DNA of 64,000 bases from Syngnathus acus (GCF_901709675.1 NC_051092.1:1926491-1990490); one strand, 5' to 3'. Positions 25,475 through 38,600 are shown, numbered from the stretch's first letter. The notes: generated by a model from the letters alone, not told the origin. Program-made: numbers and translations.

Positions 25475-27171
25475 ATGAACACGTCCGAGCCCAACGAGGA
25501 TAAAAGTTCCCCGCGGCCTGCTGTCGTGAGAATAACACGCAGCTCCAGAGGTGCTGAGTCTCGGGACTCTGGACTAGGCCAGTATGGGAAACAGCGCAAG
25601 AAGCAGTCTGACTCAGCCCTGGCCCAAGACCTCTGTCAGATGAGCGTAAGCGGGCAGGGAGGCCCGACTTCCAGGTGGGAAAACATCGGAATCAGATGAT
25701 GACATCTGGGAAAATATCCAATGCATCTTCTCTTGTCTTGTCCAGTGAAGAAAAGAAACCTCCGAATGTGACCAAATCTGGTGGCGGTCTGACCTCCGTG
25801 GCCCGCCTCATAAAGCTGGGTCGCTGTAAGAACGTAGTGGTGGTGACCGGAGCTGGAATCAGCACCGCCAGCGGAATTCCCGATTTCAGGTTGGTGTTCT
25901 GATCCCGTCTTGATTTGAGCGCCCATCCTCAACTGGCTACTGCCTTCCATCAGAACTCCAGGGACGGGCCTTTACGCCAACTTGGAGGCATACAACGTCC
26001 CCTACCCTGAAGCCATTTTCAACGTGGACTACTTCTCCAACGACCCGCAGCCTTTCTTCTCCTTAGCCAAGGTGCTCTATCCCGGCAGCCACAGACCCAA
26101 TTACATCCACTACTTCATCCGCATGCTGCACCACAAAGGCCTGCTTCTCCGCTTGTACACGCAGAACATCGACGGCCTGGAGAAACGTGAGTGACACGCG
26201 TGAAGATACAGTTGGGCTTCTCGCCAGAAGGTCTTAAAAGTGAAATTAGGATTTCTTAGTTGTTTTATTCTGCTAAAGCAAGAGCTCTATTTCTTTTGAA
26301 CAGCATCCAGCGTTTTTAAAATTGAGATCACTGACCTTGTCTTCTCAGTGTGTGGTATCCCAGATGAGAAACTGGTAGAAGCTCATGGCAGTTTTGCCAC
26401 CGCTTCCTGTCACCTGTGCTACACATCGTATCCGGCAGAGGAAGCAAAGGTGCGTTTTGACCCTCGTGAAGACATTTGAATAGAAGACCAGCCCAGTTTT
26501 AACATGGGCATTTGTTTCTGCCAGCGAGCCATCATGAACGGCGACATCCCCACGTGCACGTTCTGCGCCGCCACGGTCAAGCCGGACGTGGTGTTCTTCG
26601 GCGAGGACCTTCCTCACAAGTACTTCCTCCACACCAAAGACTTCCCCAAAGCCGACCTGCTCGTCATCATGGGGACCTCGCTACAGGTGCTCAGCAACGC
26701 CCGCCGACCTCTTGCCTTCCAGTGTGACTGAACAAATGGCGTTTTAGATCGAGCCATTTGCCAGCTTGGTAAACACGGTGCGCTCCACGGTGCCGCGCCT
26801 CCTCCTCAATCGTCACGCCGTGGGCCCGTTCCTGAGGGTCCCAATGCGCAGAGGGGACCACATGGAACTGGGTGACCTGGAGAACACGGTGCGGAGGTTT
26901 GCCGAAATGTTGGGCTGGAACGACGACATGGTGGAGCTGATGAAGAGTCACGAACAAGAGGTTGGCTCTCAAATACAAAACATGCAGGGGTGCCCAAAGT
27001 CTGACCCGCGGGTCATTTGCAAACCATCATCCGTTTAATCAAATGAATCTTTCCCAGCAGCGCGTCCAAACATTGGTCAGTGGCAGAAGCGAAACCGCTG
27101 GCAGCGACTGCGAGGAGTCGGACTCCGAAACGGACAGCAAGTGCTCGGCCTCCTCCTGCCCGAGAAACTGA
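25475..27171 (+). CDS. sirt3: SIRT3-type NAD-dependent protein deacetylase (possible sirt3.2 ohnologue)
   Basis: Seven coding exons: 25475-25674 (acceptor 25467), 25746-25889, 25954-26186, 26349-26449, 26525-26686, 26748-26960, 27058-27171, in phase, giving 388 residues from this Met. A full class I sirtuin core is present: GAGIST near 102 and GIPDFR (NAD site), TQNIDGLE, catalytic His at about 205 in LVEAHGSF, four zinc cysteines (CHLC and CTFC), [10 protein letters not shown] and GTSLQIEPFASL. Local words ([29 protein letters not shown]) are of the SIRT3 class, not SIRT2. SIRT3 deacetylates mitochondrial matrix enzymes. The C-terminus is an unusual Ser/Glu/Asp-rich tail ([13 protein letters not shown]). 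The start is uncertain because upstream exon sequence is in frame. Poly(A) signal AATAAA at 27315-27320. It lies between tmem263 and ric8b. Confidence 0.88.
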
Positions 27172-27636
27172 GGGCGGGAAGCTTGGACACAAACATACGG
27201 TTATTCTTGACGGACGCTCTGTTTGCAATATACGTCGGATGTACAAATCACAAAATGTGACCAAAATCCAGTCAACATTTTAACACAGTATAAAGACTAT
27301 TTTAAGCAATATTTAATAAAGCCTGTTGAGCAATAAGCCCAAACTGACAACTTGTATTTTTTTTATTTTTTATTATTAAACCTGGTTTTGTTTCAGTGAA
27401 CTTTTACTAGATAAATAAATAAAGTGAGGTTTACATCATGTAAAAGTGTGCAAAAAGAACACATTCTCCTCAGGAAAAGAAAAAAGAAAAAGAACATACC
27501 AAATTGAGGTGTTTGACAATCAATATAAATTGAAAACATGTATGGGGGTGGTTCACCACCAGTAAAGTCAACTGAATGAAAGGAATGTTAAGAACAGAAT
27601 TGTAGGCCTGTTGTACCGTAATTTGTATTTAGAAAT

Positions 27637-27966
27637 TACAGTGGGACCTTGACTTGAGTTTTGATCAGACGCATCAATCAATGTATCAATTAAAATAGCG
27701 ATGAACAATGAATTGAATTCCAATCTCAAAATAAATGAACATTCTCGCCATCACAATAGCGAAACCAACAAAGCGATGACAGTGATGTGGTCTCGGTCAC
27801 AATTCCGAAGAGCAGTTGAACATTTATGGACTTTAAGCCACTTTGGCCAACATGAGACATTGTGAACAGTGCAAAGTTGGGTCTTCAATTTTATTTTTAA
27901 AAAAAATAAAAATAAATAACTTGCATTAAACTGTGGGAACTCTGTGTAAGTCAAGGTACCACTGTA
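27637..27966. mobile_element. MITE-like element with 19-bp inverted repeats
   Basis: The left end TACAGTGGGACCTTGACTT (27637-27655) and the reverse complement of the right end (27948-27966), TACAGTGGTACCTTGACTT, differ at one base. The element is 330 bp, AT-rich inside, without a transposase, and lies between the 3' ends of the sirtuin and ric8b. The end sequence is a common fish repeat motif; a degenerate relative starts near 51540. Confidence 0.75.
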
Positions 27967-28780
27967 TTTTCAATCATGAAATAAAAATGGTATTTTCTTG
28001 ACAGTAACACCGAGCACGTCACTTTCAGTTTCAAAAACTATTCCCAAGTTTTAAATACTCAAACAGGTCTGTCCTGCTCGACTTCATGTTTTAATTTAGG
28101 CCTGTGTGTGAATACAACATAAAAACATGGAGAATAAGTACTACAAAGTACAGATGAAGGAATGATGGCCATTCAATCAACTATTATTTGACTTCGAAAT
28201 GAAAAACAAAATAAATCAAAAAAGGTGCAACAGTGAGGTCTCTTCACCGTCACGAAGGGACAAAGTCCTCCTGAATGGAGACCCGCGCGCCATTTTAGCT
28301 GTCACACACTGCGGGGGCTGGATCCTCTGCAATTGCTTCCTCCGTGGAATGATTGTTCAATGAAAGGTTTCGAGGAACTTGGAAACTCTAGCGTGCTTTC
28401 GCTCGAACTGAATGAGGTTAATTTAATGGACGTCGAGCATGCTGGCATTTGTATGCCAACGTTCTCGGTATATTAGTAGAAATACATTTTTCTTTTTTTT
28501 AATATGTATCAACAAAAAAGTAATGCATGTCAGGCAAAAAAAAAAAAAAAAACGTTTTGCAAGTGTACAGATAGACAATGTGTATTCTTGTGCTTGGCTA
28601 TGATTGGTGAGACAATAAATAAATTTAGGATATATGTAGGACAACGTACCCCTAAAGAGGAATCCACCTACCATGAGGTGGTCTGATAGATCCAGCCCTG
28701 GAAGCGTGACACAGCTTTTTTTTTTTTTTCTTTTCCTTTCCTCCGGGCTCAGCCCCTGCCCGCCCCAATGCCGACATGCT
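27967..28780. other. Convergent 3' spacer, probable ric8b 3'UTR
   Basis: The sirtuin (plus) and ric8b (minus) converge here. There is no coding evidence. A-runs and T-runs occur at about 28490-28555 and 28715. A minus-strand ATTAAA-type signal lies near 28089-28094. Confidence 0.5.
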
Positions 28781-31700
28781 CTAATCAGAGTCAGATCCAG
28801 CATCGTCTCCGGGCGGAGCGCGCAGGGTTTCCTCCAGTGGCGCTAACGTCCCGTCCGGTTTGACTCCCATGGGACGGATCACGCTCTGCCTGCACGCACA
28901 AACATGGCCGACGTACGAGTTGGAACCTGCGCTTTGACAATTTATGACCTGGAAGTTAAGACAACACTTGGTTTAAAAGACAAATCGATCAAATGTGAGA
29001 TCATTTTTACTTTCCCAACTCTGTCATGGACACTTGTCCAGACAACCCCTCACCCGCTCTCCTCTCCGGTGGCAGTTTAATTACAGGATCAGCACTGGGG
29101 CTAATCTCCTCAAAGCCATGACTGCTCCTTCATCCTAATCCAATTATACAGTACCTTCTGTGTGTGTGTGGATGTGCGCGTGCATGTCGCCACTCCCTCT
29201 AAGATGACTACACTCACAATTGTTGATGCCAAGACTTAACTTTTTAGTCTGATCACACCCTGAACTGGGCCCAGCCAATTGCGAGACAAATAAACAGACA
29301 ACTGTTCACACACGGAGCTAAGAAAAGAAAAGAAAATGGAGAACAGGTGTCAAGATCCAGACCTATGAGCCAGTCCCAGTAGGATTATTTGTTGTTTAAT
29401 TTAAAGTAAATTTGAAAAAAAACAGAAAAAAAACTATTGGAGTATATCTTACAGCTCAATAACGTCAACAATTCCCAAAGTCACTGGTCAAATGTCAGCG
29501 GAAGAACCGTGCAGCAGCAGCATTTCGCCCAATTAAAAACAAGACACAAATTCACAAAAGGCGTGCAGGTGGAGTATGTGCTAATTGGAGGACCGGTTAA
29601 GCAGTTAGTAGAGGACATTCTTTCAGGGTTGATTCATCCCCCCTTAGAGTCTGTGTGTTCTGGAGTCGCAACACCCGGCACGAAAGAAAGGGGAAGCGGT
29701 TCTTGGAAAGGAATTTTCCTCTTCGGCCGCACGTGCCTCATTACGCGTCAGCCTTTGCCACAATGGCCAAGCCCGTGCATTTGTTCAGCCTCGCACGAAT
29801 AAAGTCTGGACGGTTGCATCGGTTATTAAAAACATGAATAGAAACCTGCGCGACAGGTCTGCTCCGTGAACCAATTAGGTGCAGAGCCTAATTAATAGAG
29901 CCCTGATAACCGGGTCCATTTCACTCCCGCGTGCGGCTCCCCCGTCTAATTGACCCAGAGGAGATTCCTGCCGGGACGACTCGGTTGGCGGGGAGAGACG
30001 AGACGGGCGTCGGGATGCGAGCGCGGCAAAGGTCAGCGCTAAGGTGCTTGTTAAAATGTTAGTCAAGCCTGTCAACACCTTTAGACGGCAAACACCTCAA
30101 ATATGCCTCCGAACTTGCACCGGATGGCAAATAGGAATTAAAATGAAAAAGCAACTTGCGATGAGACATAATGAAACGAATTATAACCCTGGTGAGCACC
30201 TGAGCGTGAATGGCGCTCTTCTCGTTTTGTATTCCACTCTTTGCCCTGTTCAATAAATAACTGGCGGTTGCCGTGGTTACCTTGACAACTTGTCCAGCAT
30301 GTTGACAAGCTTCTGGGCTTCGTACTCCTTCTGTTCCTCGGTCATCTCCTCCATGGGGTTGGGCATGGGTTCTTCCACATGACCGGTGATGGGGTTGATG
30401 CTAGGAAACGAGAAGGTGATTTTGGATGACATACGCACAAGGCACATGACCTCACCTCCACTTACAAAGGTTTGGCAGTTTTGTACTCTTCGGTGTCAGA
30501 GTCTTCGTCGGGCGAGTACTCGGTCTCTCCCCTCCCTCCTCCCAGCAGGCCTCGTGCCATCAGGAGTCCCGCCGCATTGCCGTAGCCCGTGTACTTCAAC
30601 AGGTTGTCCACTAAACATCACAAGTTTCACTCATCAACACGGAATTGGGTGAACAAAAAAAACAACAACAACAGAAAATCGGCCATGATCCTAAACCCTG
30701 ACAAATGTGATTTTGCCAAATGAGCCTCGACGAGGCAACACCTGGAAATATGCTCTCCGGCCTGACAAGCGCGCGCTCGCATGCTTGCCCTCTGTCCTTA
30801 CCGCTCTCTTTACACAAAACAAAGAGAAACTCTGCGGCCGCCTGCTTGACTGCCATCTCCACGTGCGTCATCAGGCGCACCAGTTTGTTCCTGGTGGTGG
30901 TTCCGACCTCCGGCCTGATCTTCACATCCGTGAGTGGGGGAAGCACCTGTGGAGTGGACAAACCAGATGACGATTGAAGAGAAAGGTGTTGTGTTGTCGC
31001 TTTTGCAGTACCTGAGCTTTGATATATCTGCGGATCTCTCTGTGGTGTCTGGACCCTTCAGTCAGCAGGCTGAGCACAGGAGTAAGACCCTCCTTGTAGT
31101 TGGAGCCCTGACACATATACGCATCATTAGCCGTGCACGCTAACGCTAAAAGTAACACGACATCCGTCAAGCTAGCGCACATTAGCCGCCGCCGCCGCCA
31201 CCACTTTCACTTTTACCTTGTCTATCCGTTTCTCCATAAAGTCCAGTAAGACCTGTATGGCGTCCATGTTTTTGCCACCATATTCCTCCAGGCCTCCCCG
31301 TACGGGCAGGTCGATTAACGCGTCCAGGCAGGACACGGGCAGGTTGTTGAGCAGGTTGACGGCGTGGCTAAGAGTTCCAACAAACAACAAAATAGAGGCT
31401 GGCAAGGTGACAAGCATCAGCAATACCATCAAGTCACTTTCTTGCATTTTTAACATTGTGAACTGATTACATTTAAAAAATACAATCTGTTAAATAGGTT
31501 GCAATGGTAAAACGTAAAAATATCTGTGCGCAAAAAAGCTCGAGTCCCCCACCTGTGTGCTTCCTCTGTTTTCTCCTCTGTCTCAGTTCTTAACATCAGC
31601 ACATGGCGCAAGATGGCAGCAATGATTCTGTACTGGTGGTCATCTTCCTAAAAAATAAGCAATTAAAAAAAAAAAACACATGAATTTTAAAAATTCAGAC

Positions 31701-33745
31701 ACTGTTTGGCTTTTTACCAGACAAACAGAACTTGTCCAATATAACAACGATAACGATACGGTGATAATAAAGAATTTAGACGAGTGTGAGACGGGCGTCT
31801 CCCAGATGACTTTTGGCAACAGGCAGCGAACACACCCTGCACTGGTTGCCAGCCAGGTGCAGGGCGCTTGCAGACCCGCCATCCACATCGTCACATAACA
31901 TTTGGCTGGCAACCAGTCCAGAGTGTAGCCCAGCACAAAGTCAGCCAGGATAAACTCCAGGAGAACCGTGAGCCTAATCCCCACCTTAAACCCTTGGCTT
32001 CTTAAATTGCCGCCTGTTACGAAACCATCCTGAGAAACTTTGAGGTCAATCGGCAACGCAAAGCACTTACCTTGCCGTCGGCATTGCACACAGTGAGGTT
32101 GAACAGTGCTTTGAGAGCTTCCATCGCTCTGTCGTTGTCCTCAGCGGGCAGGGGCAGGGACTGCGGGTCCGGCCGGGCCGCCTCGTAGGTGCCGTCCCAC
32201 CTCACGTCCAGGGTGTGCTCCAACACCTCGGCCAGGAGCTTCACCACCTGCCTCTCCCTCCTCAGCTCCACCCGCAGATCCGAGCGCAGTGCCGACAGCA
32301 GGAAGAGGAGGCGAAGTGTGAACAGGCCCACCTCGTGGTGCCACGCGGCGGCCGTGCGCAGGCTGGCGCACAGGCCGTGGGCCAGCTTCACATCCACGCT
32401 CACTTGCTGAGCCGCCGCGCTGTTGTACACCACGTTGCACAGGCACTTCAGGGCCTCCACCACCACCACCCTCTCCTCCTCGGCCACCGGCGCGCTCGGC
32501 TGCGGGGGGTCCTGGCCGTCGCCCGCCTGGCCGTCGCCCGCCTGGCCGTCGCCCGCCTGGCCGTCGCCCGCCGTCTCCCCGGCGCTCAATTGGGCCATCC
32601 TGGCCAGAGTCAGCATGCCGTCACGGGTGGCGACAGGTGCAAGGACGCACTTGTCACGGGAGAGGATGCGGAGGGTCTCCAGACATGTCTTCTGACAGCT
32701 GAGCGGCACTTGCATCCCCAGTACTATCAGCACACTCTGGCACAGCTTCTGTAACGGCAACGTGGAATAAAGATCTGAGATGTCCAATTCAAGTCTTGGG
32801 CTGGACGATTTTAAAATGATGAAATAAATATTATGAATAAAAATCCTCAATATTGTGACTGCAATTTATTATGCAATGATTTTCTCTTTTCATGTTTTTA
32901 ACAGACAAGCAAGCAATAAATGAATGTGGAAAACTACCAGATAAATGTTTTGGGGCTAACCTATAATGAAGCAAGAAAAAGGAGTAAATCATAAATCAAA
33001 TTACAACAATAATGATTAATAAATTTGTGACTATCACGCCAGCGCGTTTCCAGAAATTGATTCCTGGACTGCATTTTTGAAACACTGAACTTATCTCTGT
33101 AGAACATAAAGTCAACTCGAACGTTGCCTGCAATGAGTTGACAGTTTACCAGCTGCGAGTGTCAAAGTCAGCTGGAATGGGGTCCAGTCCAGCCGCCGCC
33201 CTTATAAGGGTACTCTGGCGGATGATGGATGCAATACAATGATGGCGTTTGCTTACACTGCGCAGTGTTTCCTCCTTCTGGTCAAAAGTGAAGGTGTGGC
33301 TGTTCTGGAAAAAAAAAAAAAAGGAAAAGCTCATTGTAGATAATCGACATACCAACTGCACAATAGAAGAGGAATGCTGCCTGAAACCAATAAATGTTGC
33401 TTAATGACTCCACAAACTACAAAAAGACGTTGTTTATTATAGTGAGTGTGTGTGCACAGGTTTGACGTACAATGTTAGCGTCAGAACAAAACTAGAACAT
33501 GGACATTAAACATCACAAGGCTTTACTTGTGTCTTTAGGAGGCTCATCGGGATTACTTGCTTAAAAGGCAATCCGTTTAATTAGCAAGTCTGCTAGCTGA
33601 CGCGCTTGCTACATTTGTTTTTAGCGGAGGTAGAAAACAAACATTAATGAGTACAACTTACCTCTCGATTAAACTCCCGGAGAAGCTCCTCAATGTCCAC
33701 GTCGTTAGCACTTTCGAGCTGCGACAACACATTATTTAAGTCCAT
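28781..33745 (-). CDS. ric8b: Synembryn-B (RIC8B), G-alpha chaperone / guanine nucleotide exchange factor
   Basis: Ten coding exons: 33745-33662, 33304-33257, 32748-32071, 31647-31553, 31367-31217, 31107-31012, 30946-30802, 30610-30466, 30400-30281, 28889-28781, in phase, giving 556 residues. The protein is cytosolic, an armadillo/HEAT-like helical solenoid that folds and activates G-alpha subunits (Gs/olf class for RIC8B). Family words: [82 protein letters not shown]. The C-terminus ends acidic (SDSD) after RPMGVKPDG, as in RIC8B. Exon 3 (678 bp) contains a four-copy AGDGQ insertion in a loop. The genomic neighbours (tmem263, rfx4, polr3b) also support RIC8B rather than RIC8A. The last intron is 1.4 kb. 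Confidence 0.93.
28890..30280. other. Last intron of ric8b
   Basis: A 1.4-kb intron on the minus strand. It holds short microsatellite-like TG and AAGAA patches (about 29160 and 29322). The open frames across 29437-29837 lack splice signals or recognisable protein words and are not called. Confidence 0.6.
31831..31990. repeat. Degenerate fish SINE-like repeat in a ric8b intron
   Basis: The words GGCTGGCAACCAGTCCAG, AGTGTAGCCC, AAAGTCAGCCAGGATAAACT and CCAGGAGAACCGTGAGCC match the body of a very common fish repeat. It also forms a local inverted pair with ACTGGTTGCCAGCCAG at 31840-31855. It lies in the intron 31648-32070. Confidence 0.5.
32512..32571 (-). repeat. ric8b: Four-copy 15-bp in-frame repeat in ric8b exon 3
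   Basis: On the plus strand CTGGCCGTCGCCCGC repeats four times exactly. On the coding strand it adds four Ala-Gly-Asp-Gly-Gln units to a loop, followed by DPPQP. It is GC-rich and probably polymorphic; the surrounding solenoid sequence is conserved. Confidence 0.9.
33165..33235. repeat. SINE tail fragment in ric8b intron 2
   Basis: AGCTGGAATGGGGTCCAGTC followed by GGCGGATGATGGATG resembles the common fish SINE tail (AGCTGGGATAGGCTCCAG then GGATGATGGATG). No full-length copy is present. Confidence 0.4.
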
Positions 33746-35662
33746 GGCGGCTGTCAGAGAAACACTACACGGCTGCTTGAGTGTCTTTTGAGCGGCTAGC
33801 TAGCTAGCTGTCAGGCTAGCTTGATGCGTTTAAGTGTCGGTTCACCGGTACGGAAATCTTAATACTGTTTCGCTTTCTTTTGCGGTGTGTTTACAGACCG
33901 CTTCCAGCCACGGAATTTTTCGTTGCTCTGATAGCTAACGTATTTTGCTTTGAAAATGAAACTATAGGCTTTACTTTTAAGTGTGTATTTTTTTATTTTT
34001 AGAAATTACTCACAATTTTATGAATATACTCTTCAATTTGTATCCATGTACTATTTTATAATGAATGATTTTGTATATTTCCATTAAAATGTAAGTACAC
34101 TAAATGTATATCTAAGTTACATTTCTTAATCATTTGTTTCTGAATTATACAAAACAATCTTTTGGGTAATAAATCAAATAATGTACTTAATTATTTTCAG
34201 AATTTCATTTGTAACAAAAACTAGAAAAAAAAAATCAGAATTAATCATTATTTAATTTCTTGCAATTTACTGTTACATCTCCATTTATTTTCTCAGGTTG
34301 CACCAAAACAATACTTTTATTTAATATGTAATGTAGAAAAAATACATTTTACAATTTTGTAAAACTTTTTAAATATAGAATAAAACAAATAGCAACCAAA
34401 ACATCTATATTGATTTCTCTTCACTTTCTTGGTCAAATCCAAACAAAAATAAGACATTAAGCAAGTCAGCAGTTTTCCATAATGAAATCCTTTATGTGGC
34501 AACACTTTCAACTGCGATCCTCCGACATTCATCACAAATGCTTTTCCAGTGCTTGCATTGAACAATGTTACTGTACATTTGAATAATTTTCCCATCTTGT
34601 TTTTTTCTTTTTATAAATACCCATAGGGTAATAGGTCCTCAGTCGTGTTTCAGTGCATTATAAAAACACACAACCCAAGGTTAATGTACTAATCATCTTA
34701 CAAAACAGAAGAACCGAGTACCATAAAAAGCAAAGGATACACCATGTTACATAGTTACAGAAAATACATAGCATATATATAGAATTTATCACACAGAAAA
34801 AGCCACGGAACACACATATTTTTGAGCCACAGGCGCTGATGGTAGGACGTCGCTTTCTCTGATGTTTTGGACTCTTTTTGGAGAAGGTTAAGGCAGTGCT
34901 GCTGCACATCAACTTGAGAACTTTGCGCCGATCCCTAACATCATTTCAGGCATCGCGGGCGAACTGGCAGAGGCGTACATTCCTCAAAACAAAGGCACAG
35001 CTTGGCGGCAGCGTTGCATGATTCTGCTGCAGGTTCTTTTTGTCGGATGATAATAATCTATAGTGCTGTAAAAACCTATTTGCCCCCTTCTTGATTTCTG
35101 TAAAATTGATCACATAATCAATCCAATTGTATTATCTCACAAAGACAACTGAAGTAAATACAAAACACAGTTTCCAAACGATTTTCAATAAATAATAAAT
35201 CCTAACGAGGCCCGATGTGAAAAAGACTACATGAGCACTGCTGTACGATTTTATATGTATTGTTGCTAATGAAAGTTAGCTTAGCAGGTACGCTCATTTG
35301 GTTTGCGTGAGTGACAACGGGCGCTAAGGAATAATTTAAAAACTTTCTGTTTTAATATGTTGAAATGTGCGTAAACCTCATAGAAGGATTAACAAGTGAG
35401 GTTACATTCCAATCTTGCGAGCATCTTCAGGACTGAAAACTGTGATTTAAAAAAAATAATAATAAATCAGAAATCCGGAAGGGTGCAGATACCTTTTCAT
35501 CACACTGTATATGATTTCACAGATTTCCAGTGACGGACAAACAAAAAGCAGGAATTGTAGAAACACCGCTGCACCAATTCCACACATGATTGAAAATTTC
35601 GTCCTGTTAGTGTCCTCTCACCTTGACTGAACGATGAGCGTCCTTGAAAGTGTTCACATAGG
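33746..35662. other. Spacer: ric8b upstream region and probable rfx4 3'UTR
   Basis: Just upstream of ric8b (33790-33825) there is a GCTAGC-rich patch and no TATA box. The remainder is AT-rich. Minus-strand AATAAA candidates for rfx4 lie at 34284-34289 and 34316-34321, which would give a 3'UTR of about 1.3 kb. Open frames at 34317-34912 have no family words or splice sites. Confidence 0.5.
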
Positions 35663-38600
35663 CTACTTGGCCCAGCCGGTGGCGGCGGCGGCCTCTCCGT
35701 TGATGTAGGCGAAACCGGGGAAATGCTGCGAGTGCTCATACTCAGAGTTCCTGCGCGGGACCAGAGGCGAGTACACGTCCCCCGATGCGGCGTAGCGTGA
35801 CGAGTGCATAGGCGGGCTACCGTAGCAGCCGTTGACCGAGGACATATCCGGCCAGCGGGGGGTCACGGGCGCAGGGTGCAGTCGGGGAGTGCTGCTCATC
35901 AGACACGGATCCATGCGGGACATTTGACCGTTGAACTGGTACTGTTGGGGGAGTTGAGACGTTAAAATGTAGGAAGAAATGTTGCTTTTAGAGGGCTGGA
36001 AAGGATATGAGGCATTTCAGTTCATTTCAATGGGGAATAAGGATTTGATGAGCGAGTACATTCTTGATGTACACGTCAAAACTCTTCAAAAAATAAAGTC
36101 TTAAAACAAAGCTTAGAGAATCCAGTTTCTTTAAAAATATCAATTGAGCAAAACATATTCTGGCTTATTCTAAAATACAACAAAGCCAGGCTCACTTACA
36201 AATATTAGCAACGTAGAAAAACACAACCTAGTTTAGCTTATTTTAGCTTAAAAAGGAAGAAATGTTATTAAATGTTATTTTGATAAAAATATTTGTCTAG
36301 TTTCATGTCATTTTCCAATTTACATAAAATCGCATCCAGCGAGTTTGTAAAATCCAACAGCAATTAAAAAAAAAAAAAGGATTCTCCCTGCGTTGCCACG
36401 GTGACGGATGCCAAACAGCACAGACTGTATGTGCACGCCGAGGCTGACGACCATATTTCAGACATTAGACAAAGTCCAACCTCTCCCATGGACAAAGCAG
36501 CCACATTGTGCCCGATTTAAGCCCAAAAAGCGTCTTAATAAAGAGGAAGTACGTGTTCACGTTAACACATAAACACCACAGTCGGCCCCATTATGAGCGC
36601 TCGCCGCACGGAAAAAGACGGTCAGCGCGGGGGAGTCAAAGGCCAAAGCGGGGGGCCTCCTCGCTGAAAAGAGAGCATTGAATAACAATATTTTAGTAAT
36701 ACACGCGTGATGACGGCACAGTGACAGCTGCTTCCGCTGATAGTGACACTTGGAGGAAGGCCCTCTTGGGAAATTCAAATTGACACCATTTGCTGTGTGT
36801 CTGAACATCATTGACCGTCGGCCATTTTGACTGACCTGTGCGGATGAGCGATGGTAGGCGGAATAGTGGAGCGGTGGCGGGATGGAGGTGTCGTGGCCGA
36901 GGCCCGGGTACTGACTCTGGATGGCGTGAGGATGCTGGTTGGCGTAGCTGCCGTAGTTGTAGCTGCCCGTGTATCTGAAAAAGCATTTGAAACACGCCTG
37001 TTGGCAATCGCTTTCTATCCACTAAAGACGTACTGGGACCTAAATTCAATATATGGCTCAAAGGGGTATATATTAAACTCACTTGTAACTCAAATTCCAA
37101 ATCGAATTTCGAGGTGTAATTACCCGTGCTCCTCTCTGTGGGCGTAGACGGGCAGTCGATGGGCGGATGAGGGCGGCGACGGCGGCGTGCCGGCGGCGCT
37201 GCTGCTGCTTCTCATGCAGGGCAGTTGCTGGCTGGCGTCGGGGGCTGAACCTCCTGCTGTTGTCACTGTGTATGTAAGGGACCACGTATATGACTGAACG
37301 GCGCCTGCCAGACACATACACACAGGTGGCAAAAGTACTCACACTCTGTACTTAAGTAGAAGTACAGATACTTGTGGAGCAAAAGTAGAAGCAATGGTTT
37401 TAACTCCTGTTTTTAAGTTGACAAAAAAAAAAACACAGACTCTGAAATGTATTTAGGGAAATTTGGATAAGTTGGCACAACGAATAAGAAATATTTAGTC
37501 TCTCTCACCCGTGCTGGACGGGAACTCGGGCGACGTGTCGGCCGCGGGCGAGGACACGGCGACCGAGTGGACGGAGCGGGCGGGCGAGTAGGCGCCCGGG
37601 GATGGCGAGGAGGTGGCGGTTATTTCCGTCAGCGTTAACTCTTCATCTCGCTCTGCGGGAGAGGACATTGAAACGACAGCACTGACACGTTGAAAGAAGG
37701 AATTACTTGATTCTCAATTTCAAATTTGTCGTTTCTTAGTCGTGCTCACCTGTGCCGCCTTCGCTCTTCATGGCCTTCATGAGGTCATTGGCCCTTTCCT
37801 GGCAGTGCAGCGACTCCAGCAGATACAGGACGTAGTCGTCAAACATGAGATGGATCAAGTGGAAAGAGCCTGAGCGACAAGTGGACGTTATTTCCACCAC
37901 TCGCGACATCATATCTTACCCATGAGGAAAAAAATAATGCTAATATGCTACATAAAATCATGTTTAGGGAGTAGTAAATGATTTTCAACACAGATGTGAT
38001 TTTTCCACAATCCGAGTCAGTGCCAAAAATAGGTCTCGGTGACCTCCGGGTGACGGTGGGTGCGTGTGAGCGCCACAATTGTGTCATTGTGCACGATAAA
38101 CACTATTCAGGGGAGTCCTGAGCAACCCTGAGCTGTCATAAAACGGAAACACATTGGCATACACATTTTAGGAGTGTTTGTCGGAAGGGGTTTGTTAATT
38201 AGCTGTTTGTGCTGCTTTATGGAAACATGGCGGCCAGCTGTGTCTTTGATATTCAAATGGCGGGCAAAGGACGGTCAGGGAAGGAGAGGTCACTTTCCCT
38301 ATTCATTTTACAGCACCTCAATTACCAAGGCCACGCCCACTTCACCTGCACACTGACTGGCATCTTCTACGAATAGCAGATAGCTGCAATTTTTTTTTTT
38401 TCCTATTTACAGAATTTTTTGTTGACATATACAGCTGATTCGACGGCTTTGTTTGTTGCAGGAAATGACATCATTAGCGGACAGTAGCGACATCTCACCA
38501 AAGCTCGGGGCGCTGTGGAGCGTCATATCACGAATGACTCTGGTCCCGAAGCAAGACCACATCAACAGGAACTGTTGGGCCACCTTCTTCAAGCAGCCGG

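Noticed and set aside
26961-27038. Reading through the sirtuin exon at 26960 to a stop at 27038
   Set aside because: A good donor (GAG then gttggc) and an acceptor at 27057 give a conserved-phase last exon; read-through adds a low-complexity tail. Kept only as an isoform possibility.
32141-32754. Long plus-strand and alternate minus-strand frames over ric8b exon 3
   Set aside because: GC-rich shadow frames; the chosen frame has RIC8 family words and joins exons on both sides in phase.
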